NCBI RefSeq assembly: GCF_025698545.1
Contig: NC_068566.1
Coordinates: forward strand, 40,341,192-40,405,191
Reading direction: 5' to 3'
DNA length: 64,000 bases
From: Gossypium raimondii
Taxonomy: Eukaryota > Streptophyta > Magnoliopsida > Malvales > Malvaceae
The notes beneath the pieces were generated by a model. The model searched no databases and was not told the origin of the DNA. It worked only from the letters and a program-made list of their open reading frames with translations. Positions 10,586-21,818 of the stretch are shown here, piece after piece. The stretch's first letter is position 1. Each line of letters opens with the position of its first letter. The position numbers and the translations under genes were made by a program.

Positions 10586-12048
10586 TCAATGTGGTTGGGG
10601 TAGTAGATTTTCTGCACTGAATGAGTCATCCAACTTGACAATACCCATGTTGATGAATTTTTCAACTAGCCTTTTGAAGGTAATGCAATTCTCTATTGAG
10701 TGCCCCGTAATTCCCGCATGGTAATCACATTGTGCGTTCGCATCATACCACTTGGAATACGGAGGTTGTGAATGTTTTAAGTAGGAAGGGGCAACAATGT
10801 GTGCATTAAACAAGTTTTGATACAGCTCCTTATACAACATTAGGATTGGTGTGAACTGGAGCTTCTCAGTACCTTGTTTCACTCCAAGTTCTTGTCTTAA
10901 TGAACCTTGCTGATTAGCAATCGATTTGCTGTACGTATTCACGCTGTTCACCTCATTTTCTCTTTCCTTTGAGGCTTGCTTTCTGTTATTTCCTCCAGCA
11001 TCAATCTTTCCTCTCCTTATGGCGCTTTAAATCTTTTCACCATTCATGACTATGTCAGAGAAGCTCTTTGTGGCACTTTCTGACATATATGTGATGAATG
11101 GGGCTTTCAATGTATTTATAAAGAGCATTGTCATTTCTCTTTCCAAGAGCGGTGGCTAAACTTGGACGACGACCTCCCTTCATCTCTGTGCGTATTGCCT
11201 AAAACTTTCACCGGGTTTTTTTCCATGTTTTGTAGAGTGATTCTATCAGGTACCATGTCGGTCACATGATTGTACTGCTTTATGAATGCCTATATTAAAT
11301 CTCTCCATGAATTAATCTTGGTACGGCTCAATTGATTGTACCACTTGGATGCTGCCCCTGTGAGGCTATCCTGGAAGCAATGTATTAGCAGTTGGTCGTT
11401 ATTGACATACCCAGTCATTCTTCTGCAAAACATGGTAACATGAGCTTCGGGGCTACTAGTTCCGCTGTACTTCTCAAACTCTGGCATTTTGAATTTGTAA
11501 GGGAGTACTAAATCAAGAACCAGACTTAATTCTTTAGCATCCATCCCATAGTAGCTCTCAGCACATTCCATCGCTCTAAATTTCTCTTTCAGTAATTTGT
11601 ACTTTTCCTCTAGCTGTTTTGGCAATTCATCATTCATTTTCTCCTTCCCAGTTGTCTCATCGAAGTCAGGGATAGTAGGATTAACAAGGTTGGCTCCGGG
11701 GTTAGAGCCTAATCCAGTATGAAAATTTATCGACATTGCAGCGCCGTCCTGAAATTGTTGAGGCTTAATGGTGACAGAGGACTTGTACGGATATATCTCA
11801 ACTTGCTGAGGGGTAACGTCTGGAGGATAGATAGGTCCCTCACTGTCTCTTTCTTTTACGTTAAGCACAGAGTTTTTTCCTTTATCAATTCCTCCAGTCA
11901 ACAACTGAGTCAACTTAGCAATCATATTCCCCTGGGATTCCATCATTTTATCCATAATTTTTTGTTGAATCTTCTCAAGCTGCTTATTCATTTGTTGTTG
12001 AAGCTGATCTTGCATTTCTTTTTGGAACTGTTCTAGCCTTTGGTCCAT
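10586..12048 (-). pseudogene. gag: Gag ORF of element A, broken
   Basis: The ATG at 12048 opens a Gln-rich coiled-coil N-terminus (MDQRLEQFQKEMQDQLQQQM), a linker rich in Pro and acidic residues, then a retrotransposon gag domain with KFKMPEFEKYSG, MFCRRMTGYV and CFQDSLTGAASKWYNQL (about residues 185-245). The frame stops after SWRDLI. Downstream, legible but shifted and stopped, are MVPDRITLQ, FSDIVMNGEKI and finally a readable piece (10586-10951) with KWYDANAQCDYHAGITGHS and ENCITFKRLVEKFI, the end-of-gag motif. Protease should follow but is deleted. It matches the gag of B in domain order with clearly different sequence. Confidence 0.8.
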
Positions 12049-13199
12049 GTCTTTAGTTTTTGATCGAGTACCGTAACAGTGTTTGGCGAGTTGGTCGGTT
12101 TTCAGATTAACTGAGGAATGATTTTAATCGATTAGGCTCTTTTAATATTTTTTAAATTCATATGAAGCAATGCAATACAATGCATGAATGCAAAAAAAAA
12201 AAAACGTTGATTCTGATTCAATTACATTTAGAAAACTTTACTAGAAGGCAAATTTCTTTACATAAAGCAGATGCATGTACAGCCTTGCCTTTATATTCCA
12301 AGAGACAACATCGATCTTTTTCTTCATCCGCCCGTTTAAGATAAATCCCACAAATTTCCAATAGATGACACTGCTAGCTCTCTTTTTCTTGATGCTGGTC
12401 ACGATCCATCGTTTACCTATCCTCGTAATGCTCATCAGCTTCTTTAAGGGAATTGGAACGTCGAAAGCTCTTAGACAATCATCTTAAATCCTTGGGCCAC
12501 GAAGTAAAGTCACAAACTTCTTCATTACCCTTCTTTTGTTGTGTTTCTTGGAATATATTCGAGCAGTCGTATTTCTTCCACTTTATCAAGAAACCCTTTT
12601 TCCATGATAAGCTTTCTATCTAGTAACTGAATATGAACCGACGCCTTTTATAATGAAATGAAATGCCATGCCATGCAATCAAAATAAAACACTAAAAGTC
12701 AGTATCATAGAATATAATCAAGAAATAATAAAAACACCTAATAGGATGTCTACTAGGGTTCAGTGTAGCTCTACCTAGGGTGGATTCCTAAGGTTCATTA
12801 TATGAGGTTTGGCTTCTAGAGCAAGGGTACCCGAACTAGCAGATTCCTCAATCCTCACCCATTATAGGCTCATATGGACCGAGTTCAGCTCAGGGGAATA
12901 CATTTCCCTATGGCTGCACGGAGATGAAAATCTTACGAAGACATAGGTACGGATGTATCCCGGAAGCGGTCCACTACCCTGCACGGAGGTGAAAACCTCA
13001 CGAAGGACTAGTTTCTCGCTCCCACTTAAAAGGGTAAAATTATTCAACTCATGTAATGTGTAATGCAAACAATATTTAAATCCATTAAGTAAGAAATAAT
13101 GAATGCAACAGGATACCATGAATTTTTTTAAAAACAAAATTTTCTCGACGATAAGACAAGAATTAATCAACTTTGTGGCTCGACTCTCTTATAAAAAAA
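12049..13199 (-). other. 5' leader of element A
   Basis: Non-coding region between primer-binding site and gag. ORF1, present before gag in B, is not legible here. It contains the duplicated stem-loop at 12898-13008: core CGGAGATGAAAATCTTACGA and a second copy CGGAGGTGAAAACCTCACGA 64 bp later. Confidence 0.6.
12898..13008 (-). other. Duplicated leader stem-loop (element A)
   Basis: Copy 1 is closed by ATACAT/ATGTAT and CCTATG/CATAGG around the core AGATGAAAATCT; copy 2 by GTCC/GGAC around GAGGTGAAAACCTC. B and C carry the same pair with different stems (52523-52646 and 62562-62683). Confidence 0.5.
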
Positions 13200-13217
13200 T
13201 CCCCAGTGGAGTCGCCA
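13200..13217 (-). other. Primer-binding site of element A (tRNA-Arg)
   Basis: The minus strand reads TGGCGACTCCACTGGGGA three bases inside the 5' LTR. It is complementary to the 3' end of a plant tRNA-Arg whose acceptor stem is GACTCC/GGAGTC, as I recall the ACG/TCG isoacceptors. Tat/Ogre elements are known to use tRNA-Arg. Confidence 0.7.
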
Positions 13218-13220
13218 AGC

Positions 13221-15182
13221 TGTCGAAACCAACTTTTATTTTGGAAAAAAAACAAAAATTAGTTGTCGACTTAAAAAAAAGCAAAAATTGGGAGTCGCCA
13301 CCAATCTTTTATTGTGGTGTGATTGGATCACCTAAACAATAGATTTGGTCTACGAGTTTTAGAAAAATGGATTCGAGAGTCGATTACGTACGAGGAAGGA
13401 TTAGCACCCTCGTAATGCCCAAAATTGGTACCTAGTTAATTAATTAGTGTCTTAATGTCGAAAATTTAAAAATATGATCCTTAATAAAAACTAAAAACGT
13501 TACTTATTAAGACTCTTATCATTTCAGAGAAAGAAAATGTCACACCCAATGCGTTAGGGCACGACATTCTATTTCCTCAAAAATGATTTAGTCCAAAATA
13601 CTCTTATAATAAAAATTTAAAAGAATATCAATTTATTTAAGATTTAAGAAATCGCAGCCCAATACGTTAGGGCACAATTTCTCAAAATCCTAAACTTGAA
13701 ATATTTCCTTTGTTATCATTTTTAAAAAAAATATTTGTCTCGAGAAATCAATACGTCACATCCAATACGTTAGGATACAACATATTAAATTCCCGACAAC
13801 AAGCTTTTCATCTTATTTTTTGATTAATGAGCAACTCTCGATTGTTAGATTTAACGAAGAAAATTGGAACCCAATACGTTAGGGCTCAATTTCCTTGAAA
13901 ATCCTAAATACGAGTATTATCTCAATTTTGAAAATTTTTGAATAAAATGATTTTGATGCTTGAATGATATCGAACATAGCCTTTTAAGCGAATAGAATGC
14001 GATAAATGATAATATACAACATGGAGCGATAATTCGTAAATAAAACATACACTAATGAATGATAAATAATAAATGAATTTGAAAGAAAATACATAAACCT
14101 ATTTAAGAGAGAGTTTAAAGGTAATAGATAAAATAATATGAAATCAATAATATATAGAATAAAAATAATTTATTACAAATTATATATGTATATATAAAAT
14201 AGTATTGTATAAAAATATTTTCATATAAATCTTTAAGACATATAAATATGTAAAGTGAATTTCAAAATATATTACAAAATAGGGATATCAAAGAATATAT
14301 ACAAATCATGTTGAATTTACCTAAAATATAAAAAGTGTGATAAATCAAATAATAGCAATATATATTGAATTTCAAAATAATGATACATTATAATTTTTTA
14401 AAAGGGTAATATATACATATAATTTAATAAACTTATAGCCATAATACATATAAAACGTAAAATAAAATGGAAAATACTAAGCTTAATCATTAAAATAGTA
14501 TTAGATTAAAATTAAATATATTTAAAAAAAATAGTGGTGTAAGAAATCAAGCACATTGAATTAACAAGGATTTAAATTGAACTCCAAACAGAATTAAAGG
14601 GAAAAAAAATGAAGGGCCCAATTAAAAGGCGCGAATAACTCATAGGGCTCGAATGGGAAAATATCTCCATCCTTTGAAACGCGTCACTTTATTAGGGCTA
14701 AAAAAATAAATAAAATGCGCAATGGTATCACCTTCTCCCTTTTTTAAAATCGTAAATAAGTAAAAAAAAAAACAGTAAGCCACCTTTAAAAGACTGCCAA
14801 TCGTTCTCCCCTTTTTTTCTGATTTTTTTTCCTGGTGAAGGGAGAGGCCTCTATTTATAGTTGAGCCTCCCCAAATCCAACGGTACAGATCAATTACATC
14901 AACGGCTAAGATTAAAGGGTATCTACAAATTAAATCTCTAATATTACAAAATCATATCTTCCAAGATTGCATATCATATCCAAGATTGCATATATCATAT
15001 CTAAGATTGCATATCATATCTAAGATTGCATATCCTTGAAGATTATGTTTCCATAAGCTTGTAGATGGACCTTCAACCTTTTTAAGTAATGCGCCATTCC
15101 GATCAGGCCAAATGATATAATTTTGTATTGGACTTAGACTTTATTTTATTATTGTGAGCCCTGGCTAAAATTGGGTATTACA
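13221..15182 (-). repeat. 5' LTR of element A
   Basis: TGTCGAAACC to GGGTATTACA on the plus strand, followed by the duplication TTTAT. Contains the TATA box at 14852-14859, the pseudoknot at 13301-13333 and the second hairpin at 13389-13414 (TACGAGG/CCTCGTA). Confidence 0.9.
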
Positions 15183-15242
15183 TTTATCAATTCAAATTCA
15201 TTATGCATTTAAAGGCATAATAAATTAGCATTCTTGTTAATT

Positions 15243-15392
15243 GAGTCTTAACTCAGTTGACATCAACATTGCTGTTAGTATGAGAGGACGTGGGTTCAAG
15301 TGTGCTAAAACGTATTATTCTCTTATTTAAGGGTTGGTGAGGGACTATGGGTAGTTCTAAACATTGTATAACAAAGACTAGGAATCATAATA
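15243..15392 (+). mobile_element. tRNA-related SINE, copy 1
   Basis: About 150 bp shared with 26753-26900. It has a box-A-like TAACTCAGTTGAC and, about 40 bp on, a box-B-like GGTTCAAGTGT, the internal RNA polymerase III promoter layout of tRNA-derived SINEs. The shared 3' part includes ACTATGGGTAGTTCTA and CATTGTAT. No clear target duplication seen. It ends right where the petA-derived DNA begins. Confidence 0.6.
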
Positions 15393-15903
15393 CTACAGTT
15401 ATAGCCAATTGCCATTTAGCGAATAAACCTGTGGATATTGAGGTTCCACAAGTGATACTTCCTGATATTGTATTTGAAGCGGTTGTTAGAATTTCTTATG
15501 GTATGCAACTGAAACAAGTTCTTGCTAATGGTAAGAAAGGAGCCTTGAATGTGGGTATTGTTCTTATTTTACAATAGGGGTTTGAGTTAGCCCTGCCTGA
15601 TTGTATTTCACCCGAGATGAAAGAAAAGATAGGCAATCTGTCTTTTCAACACTATTGCTCTACTAAGAAAAGTATTCTTGTGATAGGTCTTGTTCTTGGT
15701 AAAAAAATGTAGTGAAATCACATTTTCTATTCTTTCCCCAGATCCAACTAGTAATAAGAATGTCAATTTCTTAAAATATCCCATATACATAGGCAGAAAT
15801 AAGGGAAGGGGCCAAATTTATCCCAACAGGAACAAAAGTAACAATATAATTTATAATGCTACGATAATAGATATAGTAAGCAAAACCATATGAAAAGAAA
15901 ACG
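15393..15903 (+). pseudogene. petA: Nuclear copy of plastid petA (cytochrome f), decayed
   Basis: Cytochrome f is the c-type haem subunit of the thylakoid b6f complex and is plastid-encoded. Here the plus strand gives [40 protein letters not shown] and KKGALNVG, then after a stop [44 protein letters not shown] and YPN...NNIIYNAT...DIVSK. These are consecutive petA segments, ending in the middle of the lumenal domain. The N-terminus with its signal peptide is missing and the first haem Cys (C of CANCH) is replaced by Ile. At least one stop (15577) and frame changes break it. It is a nuclear insertion of plastid DNA, possibly via mitochondrial DNA, and old judging by divergence. Confidence 0.85.
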
Positions 15904-16419
15904 GATGCATTAACTACACTCATACGAAAGGAAGTAAATAATAATAAAAAATTAATATTTCCAGAATTTAGATATTTACAACTTATTAATGATTAAATTA
16001 TCTTGATATTATATATTGAAGAGTACATTATTTTTCTTTTACTATGAAGTGAGTAAATTATTTTTGTGCATTTAGTTTCGAAGTAAATAAATAAAATATT
16101 AACTTCTAGTGTTTTAAAATGACATGCAAACACCAACATTTTAGTCTTTCTGTGTTTTAAGAATGTTGATTTTTAGGTCTCTTTTAAAACAACTTAAGTT
16201 AGCTTTTTCTTTTCTTTTTTCTTTTCAAAGTTCAAATTTACTTTCATTCAAGATTTCACTTATTTAAATCAAGACTAAATTACTCAGTTTTATAATAGAT
16301 TAGAATGACTAATTTAGTCCTCAATCTATAGTATAGGGACTCACCAGGGAATTTAACTGGTTGTTAATTAATCCAATGATGTTAATTAAATCAAAATGAA
16401 GAGTAAAGACACGTGAAAT
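15904..16419. other. AT-rich DNA, nothing seen
   Basis: No ORF, RNA gene or clear element. Could include more decayed organelle-derived DNA at its left end. Confidence 0.4.
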
Positions 16420-17103
16420 AAGTGAACAAAACTCGATTCAATCGAAAAGAAATTCAAATTTCAAGTTTATCGAATTGATTTCTTTGATTTTTTCGAGTCA
16501 ACTTGAATAAGTAATTTGAGTTTCGAATTCGAGTTGAATTGAATTTTTTAATTTGAATAATAGATTGGTGTAAATACTCCTTTGGTCCCCCTATCAATTT
16601 TGAAAATGAGCAAATTGGTCACTCTCAACAAAAATTACAAAATAATTTTTAAAAATTCAAAATAATTTTAAAACTCAAAATATTTATAAAATTCTAAAAT
16701 TTATATATATTTTTAAAATTTTAAATAATCTAAAGAATATATAAAGAAAGTTAAAATTTTAAAAATATTCTAAAATAGTAATTTTGGACATAAATAAGTT
16801 AATTAATTATTCAAGTTTATCATACTAAAGTATCTTTTTTTTCTTATTTTGCTTTGAAAAAGTTTTTAAATGTATAGGGTTATTTCAAATTTATGTGGTC
16901 TAACATGGAATTAATTATACTGTAACAATATTTTAATTTAGTTTTTTTAATTTAACCCGAACAATTTTACTCAATTCGATTCAACTTGAATTTCATTTCG
17001 CTCGACTCGATTTGAAAAAAATCCAAATCGAGTTAGGATGATAAAATAAGACTAATTAACCCGATTAACTCGAAATTTTTTCACTTGATTCGATCGAACG
17101 CGC
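16420..17103. mobile_element. Decayed hAT-like MITE related to 44681-45933
   Basis: The left end AAGTGAACAAAACTCGATT and the right-end stretch AAATCGAGTTAGGATGATAA...CTCGATTCGAT-type DNA match the ends of the hAT-type element at 44681-45933 with substitutions. Both ends are rich in TCGAATTCGA-type repeats. Terminal bases and target duplication are too decayed to define. Confidence 0.5.
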
Positions 17104-17135
17104 CTACATGTACCAACATGAGAAAGAAATGAAAA

Positions 17136-17692
17136 GGTTAATTCTACTATTAGTCCTTTTACTTTGCAAAAATTACAAGTTTAGTCCCTGTACTTTAATT
17201 TGATCTATTTTAGTCCCTGCACTTTTTTGAATTGGTCAACTTTAGTCCCTGTACTTTTTGAAATTTGAAATTTGAAATTTCAGTCCTTACCTAAGTAGTA
17301 GTTGTTATGCTAAATTTGTTTGTTTAAATTCAATTATTAGTTATGTGTTATATGTACAGTTGTAGATTTAGCCCATATTTTTCAATTGGATCATTCTAAG
17401 TTGTGAATTTTGAAATTCCAGTCTTGACGCAAATGATAGTTGTCAACTGAATTTTTAGTGAGTAATATGTGGACTTAACAAGGTGAAATGGCATTGCATA
17501 TATGATAATATGTTTGGCGCTTCAAATTTTGGAAATAACAAAACTTAGCCTAATAAATTTAACAGTTATCATTTGGTGATGACTGAAATTTTAAAATTTA
17601 AAAAGTACAGGGACTAAAATTGACCAAATCAAAGTATAGGGATTAAATCCACAACTTTTACAAATTACAGGGACTAATAACAAAATTTAACC
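17136..17692. mobile_element. MULE-like MITE with long inverted ends
   Basis: Left end GGTTAATTCTACTATTAGTC and right end, read in reverse, GGTTAAATTTTGTTATTAGTC; the inverted arms run over 100 bp (TTTAGTCCCTGTACTTT blocks). The 9-bp flanks AAATGAAAA and AAATGAGAA differ by one base, the length expected of Mutator-like elements. No transposase. Confidence 0.7.
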
Positions 17693-19013
17693 AAATGAGA
17701 AATTGTTTTCTGACTTAGAAGACAATTTTAGCCACAAATATTTATGGGTGTTTAATTAAATAAGTGAAAGGATGTTTAAAATTGAAAAATATGTGGTGTA
17801 CTGTATATTGTGTTTACTAATTGGTCCCTGCTGTAAACTATGGCCTTCTAAATTTGGGTTTTCAAATTTTCTGGTTTCACGAAGTTAAATTACCATGCGG
17901 TGAGGAAACAGATTCGTTTTTATTTTTTATTTTTTTATTGTCTGGAAGCATTTTCATTTTATTATTTATATTTGGGGTTTGTCGTTATTTCTCCTAATAA
18001 TGTTTCGTTTTCAAGGTTCATATTTGTATTCTCTCTTTAAAAGTATAATATATCTTATTACTAAACTTGAAACGAAACTATCATTTACTTCAGATTCATT
18101 GTGGTTGCATTTTTCAATAGCACTTATAAAATTTTTAATCTTTAATCTTTTATTTATATTTTACATTTTTTGGTATTTTTAAAATAAATTTAATAATTTT
18201 ATAAAAAATTAAGAATTTTCCAATTCTTTATAATTTTCTAAATTTATGGAGTTTTAGGGTATTTTTATTCTTTTATTTCTGCGTTTTAAAATATTTTTAA
18301 TATTTTCTGCAAATAAATTATGAATTTTGTAGTTTTAGAATTTTCAAAGTTTTTAGATTTTTTTGACATTTTAATTTTTTTGATATTTTAATCAAATATA
18401 GTTTTTTTTACATGTGGTGGAAAATGTAGATAGAAAACGTGATACTTTTTAGTAATTTTGATGGGCGAACTTAGATGTGCATTTGTCTAGATGCATTTTA
18501 AAATACATTTTAATAATTATATATATTATTTTAAAAATATTTTTCAAAAAATGTAATTTTCTGGTTTGTTTAGAATTTTAGGGTTTTAGAAAATTATAAA
18601 GTTTTCATGAAGAAAATTTTAAAATTTTCTGTTTTTGTAGATTTTTTTTGCAATTTTAATGAAATTTATGATACTTTTGGAAATTTTAAGGAATATTTGC
18701 TTCTTTTGATACATGGCAGCCTGTAATTTTAGACAGAAAACATAGATGAGGTAACTTGATAAGCTGAAGGAAAATATAGGAGGTAAAGTGACCAGAATTC
18801 TTTTCCAAGTAACAAACTGAGTAAATATATTTAAAAAATAAAATATGAAAATAACTAAAAAATTAAATTATATATTTATAGCGGATCAAGATTAATAGTA
18901 GGACAAAATATATTAATTGTGGAGTAGTACTAATGGATTTGATAACATCTATCCTTTTTCGCACCAAAAACGGTCTATTGTTATTTGAATCTTTATTAAA
19001 TAAAATGATAAAC
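17693..19013. other. AT-rich intergenic DNA
   Basis: Long A/T-rich stretch with no credible coding region. The short open frames here are low-complexity Phe/Leu/Ile chance frames. Confidence 0.5.
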
Positions 19014-19317
19014 TATAAAATAGTTATTTTTGTTTGCCTTAGATTTCGTTTTAGTCATTTATGTTTGAAATGTTACGTTTTAGTCACTTACATTATTGTT
19101 TTGTTACGAAGTGATCGCTTTACTGTTAAGCTCAGTTATCTCCCTAACGACAGTCCTACGTGGCAGTCCAAATAGGTTTTAAATGCTAACTTGGACTGCC
19201 ATGTAGGACCACCGTTAGGGAGGTAACGGAGCTTAACGGTAGAGTGATCACTTCGTAACAAAACGATAACGTAAATGACTAAAATATAATTTAAAATAAA
19301 CAAAAGTAACTATTTTT
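19014..19317. mobile_element. Foldback MITE upstream of COPT gene 1
   Basis: Two arms of roughly 140-150 bp are inverted copies: TTTTGTTACGAAGTGATCGC (left) matches the reverse of GTGATCACTTCGTAACAAAA (right), and CCTAACGACAGTCCTACGTG matches the reverse of the right-hand partner. The short centre is near 19170. RNA from it would fold into a near-perfect hairpin. It ends about 150 bp before the GTAC cluster. Superfamily not assigned. Confidence 0.7.
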
Positions 19318-19465
19318 ACAGTCTACCTTATATTTTATTTTAATAAGTAAAATTTTTAAAAATAAATTTATATATAATTTAATGTTAGTAATTTAACTTG
19401 AATTTTAAATTTTATAAAGTCTAAAAATTAAAAATTAAAAAATAAAATCCCAAAATAAAATTAAT

Positions 19466-19609
19466 GTACTCCATTGAGAAGGTTTCCTCATTGAGCGTAT
19501 GTACTACACATTACAGCGTGTATGTAAAAAATGTACGATCAGATTCCAATAACAGCTACTCTAAGCAGATATTTAAGAGACTGCCATTTCATTAAAGCCT
19601 TAACAGTAC
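19466..19609 (+). promoter_or_regulatory. GTAC cluster upstream of COPT gene 1
   Basis: Four GTAC motifs at 19466, 19501, 19533 and 19606, within 211 bp of the ATG. GTAC is the core of the copper-response element bound by SPL7/CRR1 SBP-domain factors, which induce copper transporters when copper is low. Less than one would be expected by chance in this AT-rich interval. A TATTTAAG stretch near 19570 could be the TATA box, which would place the last GTAC in the 5' UTR. Confidence 0.5.
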
Positions 19610-19676
19610 ATTTTCACAAGCTCCCAAGCAGGCCCACACTCTCAAGAGCCAAACTGAGAGAGAAAAAGATTCATCC

Positions 19677-20156
19677 ATGGAGGGCATGAATGATGACCAT
19701 ATGCATGGCATGGTGATGCACAACACATCAGATGGCGGCATGAACATGACGAAGCACCATAAGATGATGATGCATATGACCTTCTTTTGGGGCAGCGACG
19801 CCGAGATTCTCTTCTCCGGTTGGCCGGGAACCAGAACCAGCATGTACGTCTTGGCCCTCATAGTTGTCTTCCTGCTTGCTTTCATGGTGGAGGGGATTTC
19901 TCACTCTCGGTTGGTGAAACCCGGTTCCACCCACCACGTGACCGCCGGTCTGGTTCAGACTTTGTTGCATGCTCTGAGGGTTGGACTCGCGTATCTGGTG
20001 ATGTTGGCTATCATGTCTTTCAACGGTGGCGTTTTCTTGGCCGCCGTGGCTGGCCATTCTCTGGGGTTTTTATTATTTGGCAGTCATGTTTTTAACAAAC
20101 CTTCCGCCACCGTCCCCAACGCCAAAACATCCGATCTTCCGCCTATGAGTTGTTGA
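19677..20156 (+). CDS. CTR/COPT-family copper transporter, gene 1
   Basis: A 159-residue intronless ORF for a high-affinity Cu(I) uptake protein that acts as a trimer in the plasma or an internal membrane. The N-terminus is Met/His-rich (MEGMNDDHMHGMVMH, then HHKMMMHM) and binds copper. TM1 is about residues 56-76. TM2 (about 90-114) carries the hallmark MxxxM at M109-M113 in MLAIMSFN. TM3 (about 117-137) carries GxxxG at G126-G130. It ends in SC, a likely C-terminal metal-binding Cys. Length is normal for plant COPT1/2/6-type proteins. The start is chosen because it begins the Met/His domain, with no upstream in-frame extension seen. A paralogue lies 7.8 kb downstream on the same strand. Regulation by SPL7 is suggested by four upstream GTAC motifs. 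Confidence 0.95.
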   Translation: MEGMNDDHMHGMVMHNTSDGGMNMTKHHKMMMHMTFFWGSDAEILFSGWPGTRTSMYVLALIVVFLLAFMVEGISHSRLVKPGSTHHVTAGLVQTLLHALRVGLAYLVMLAIMSFNGGVFLAAVAGHSLGFLLFGSHVFNKPSATVPNAKTSDLPPMSC

Positions 20157-20900
20157 ATATTAGGGTTTATTTCTTTCGGGTTTGGGTCTAAAAGGATTGA
20201 TGTTTATGGTTTTAGATTTTTGTTTTTATCTTTTAATCTGTGCTTTGCTCTGTATTTGTTTTTCATTTGATACAAAGAAAAAAAAAGATTGCTTAATAAC
20301 CAGTGATTGTACATTTTACCCATTCATATCCTTGGATTATTATTGATTCCTATCTTTAGCATGAGGCTGTGGTCGAGATAGTGCAATAGCCGGGTTTGAA
20401 TTTATTAATATAATTATATTTTTTTTATGTATATAAACTTTCGAATCAATCCCGATCTAAAATATTGTGTATGTTAATATTGATGGAATAGTTCAAAGCC
20501 TTAATTTACATTTAAATTTGACATATATAAATAGACTATAAATCTGATAAATTAGATCATTAAAATATTAATTGTGTAAAAATATCAATAATTTTAATTT
20601 AGTATACTAATTATAAAATCGATTTTATTAACCTAATCAACTTAACTGAAGGGATCAAAAAGCATTACATTTAATTAAATCAGTTTCAACTCCAACCACT
20701 TTTTACTCAACGCTAATTATGATTTGATGACAGGTGAAGTCATTAGGGTTTGGGTTCCTTGTTGGATGGAATTAGCAGGAAGTTGCGGGTCAAGTCATTG
20801 TCCAATGAATGCAATTGATGGGTGGTTCTTCTATCTATTACCTTCACATCAAGGATTCAATAAAATGTGTACCATCCATATTTAGGGTTGCATTTAAGAT

Positions 20901-20940
20901 ATTTTCTCTAATATCATGATATTTTCTCTAATATCATGAT
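20901..20940. repeat. 20-bp tandem duplication
   Basis: ATTTTCTCTAATATCATGAT occurs twice in a row without mismatch. Confidence 0.9.
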
Positions 20941-21789
20941 ATTTTGCATTTTGCAAGTGGGCACCACTATTTAAGATACCTTGTTTTTATGCACAAATGT
21001 TGCATACATGTTACTATTTATAACCATGTGCTTTTATCTATATAATCGAGTTCGATTTCTGCTCATAAAAATGGAGCACGTTTCATTGCTAACTGTTTAC
21101 ATTATCGGAGAATAACCACAATGAAAGGTTTAGTCACTATCTGTTGGTGGTGGATGCTTTAGTTACGATAAAAAAAAGATTTGTGTATGTCTTCAATTGA
21201 CATCCTGCCCGATCTTTGGATAACTCCCACTCGTTAGACATTATAAAACTCATACACATAAGAATAAATAGATTAAATTCATGAAAGTAAAAGAACTAAA
21301 TTTCAAATATGGTAAAGGTATAGTGACTGAAAACAGAATTAGACCTAACTGATTAATGGCAACATTTAAAAAAAAAATCTTTTAACATTCAGTATTCAAT
21401 TGGTTTTTTAGAAACATATTATTCTTTTGTTAGCACTTTCAAACTTTAAATTTCATGGGAAGAAACGTAATGAACTTCTACCTTATAATTCATGCTGCCG
21501 ATGAGCATGCATGCATGCAAATGGCATGGTAAAGGATTAAAAAGGATTTATTTATTTATTATTATTTTTTAAAAAACTTAACTTGTTGAATAAAAAAACA
21601 AAAACACATGTACTATTTACTCAAAATGAACAAAAATGGTACTTTCAAAGAAACCCATCAATTAAAGCAACCTTCCTAAATACTCAAAAGCCAATCAATG
21701 ATTTTAAGGAAAAAAATCTTTGCATTCCTTTTTTATCTGTGTATACTAAGATGTTGCTGTCATGAAATACCACTTACGCTAGTGGGATA

Positions 21790-21818
21790 TTATATATATA
21801 TATATATATACACACACG
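21790..21818. repeat. TA/CA microsatellite
   Basis: A run of TA dinucleotides followed by CA dinucleotides. Confidence 0.9.

Larger units (their letters stand above)
3862..15182 (-). mobile_element. Complete but non-autonomous Tat-type LTR retrotransposon A
   Basis: Two near-identical LTRs (3862-5827 and 13221-15182) in the same orientation are flanked by the exact 5-bp target duplication TTTAT (3857-3861 and 15183-15187). Coding sense is minus: primer-binding site at 13200-13217, gag remnant, a relic of the pre-RT intron, an integrase remnant, 3' UTR, purine tract next to the 3' LTR. Protease, RT and both RNase H domains are missing. A copia-like solo LTR (7630-9128) has inserted in the 3' UTR. 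Few LTR differences by eye suggest recent insertion, so it must have used proteins supplied by another element. Confidence 0.9.

Noticed and set aside
19592-20057. Minus-strand frames opposite COPT gene 1 (and 28004-28267 opposite gene 2)
   Set aside because: Antisense shadows of well-supported genes.
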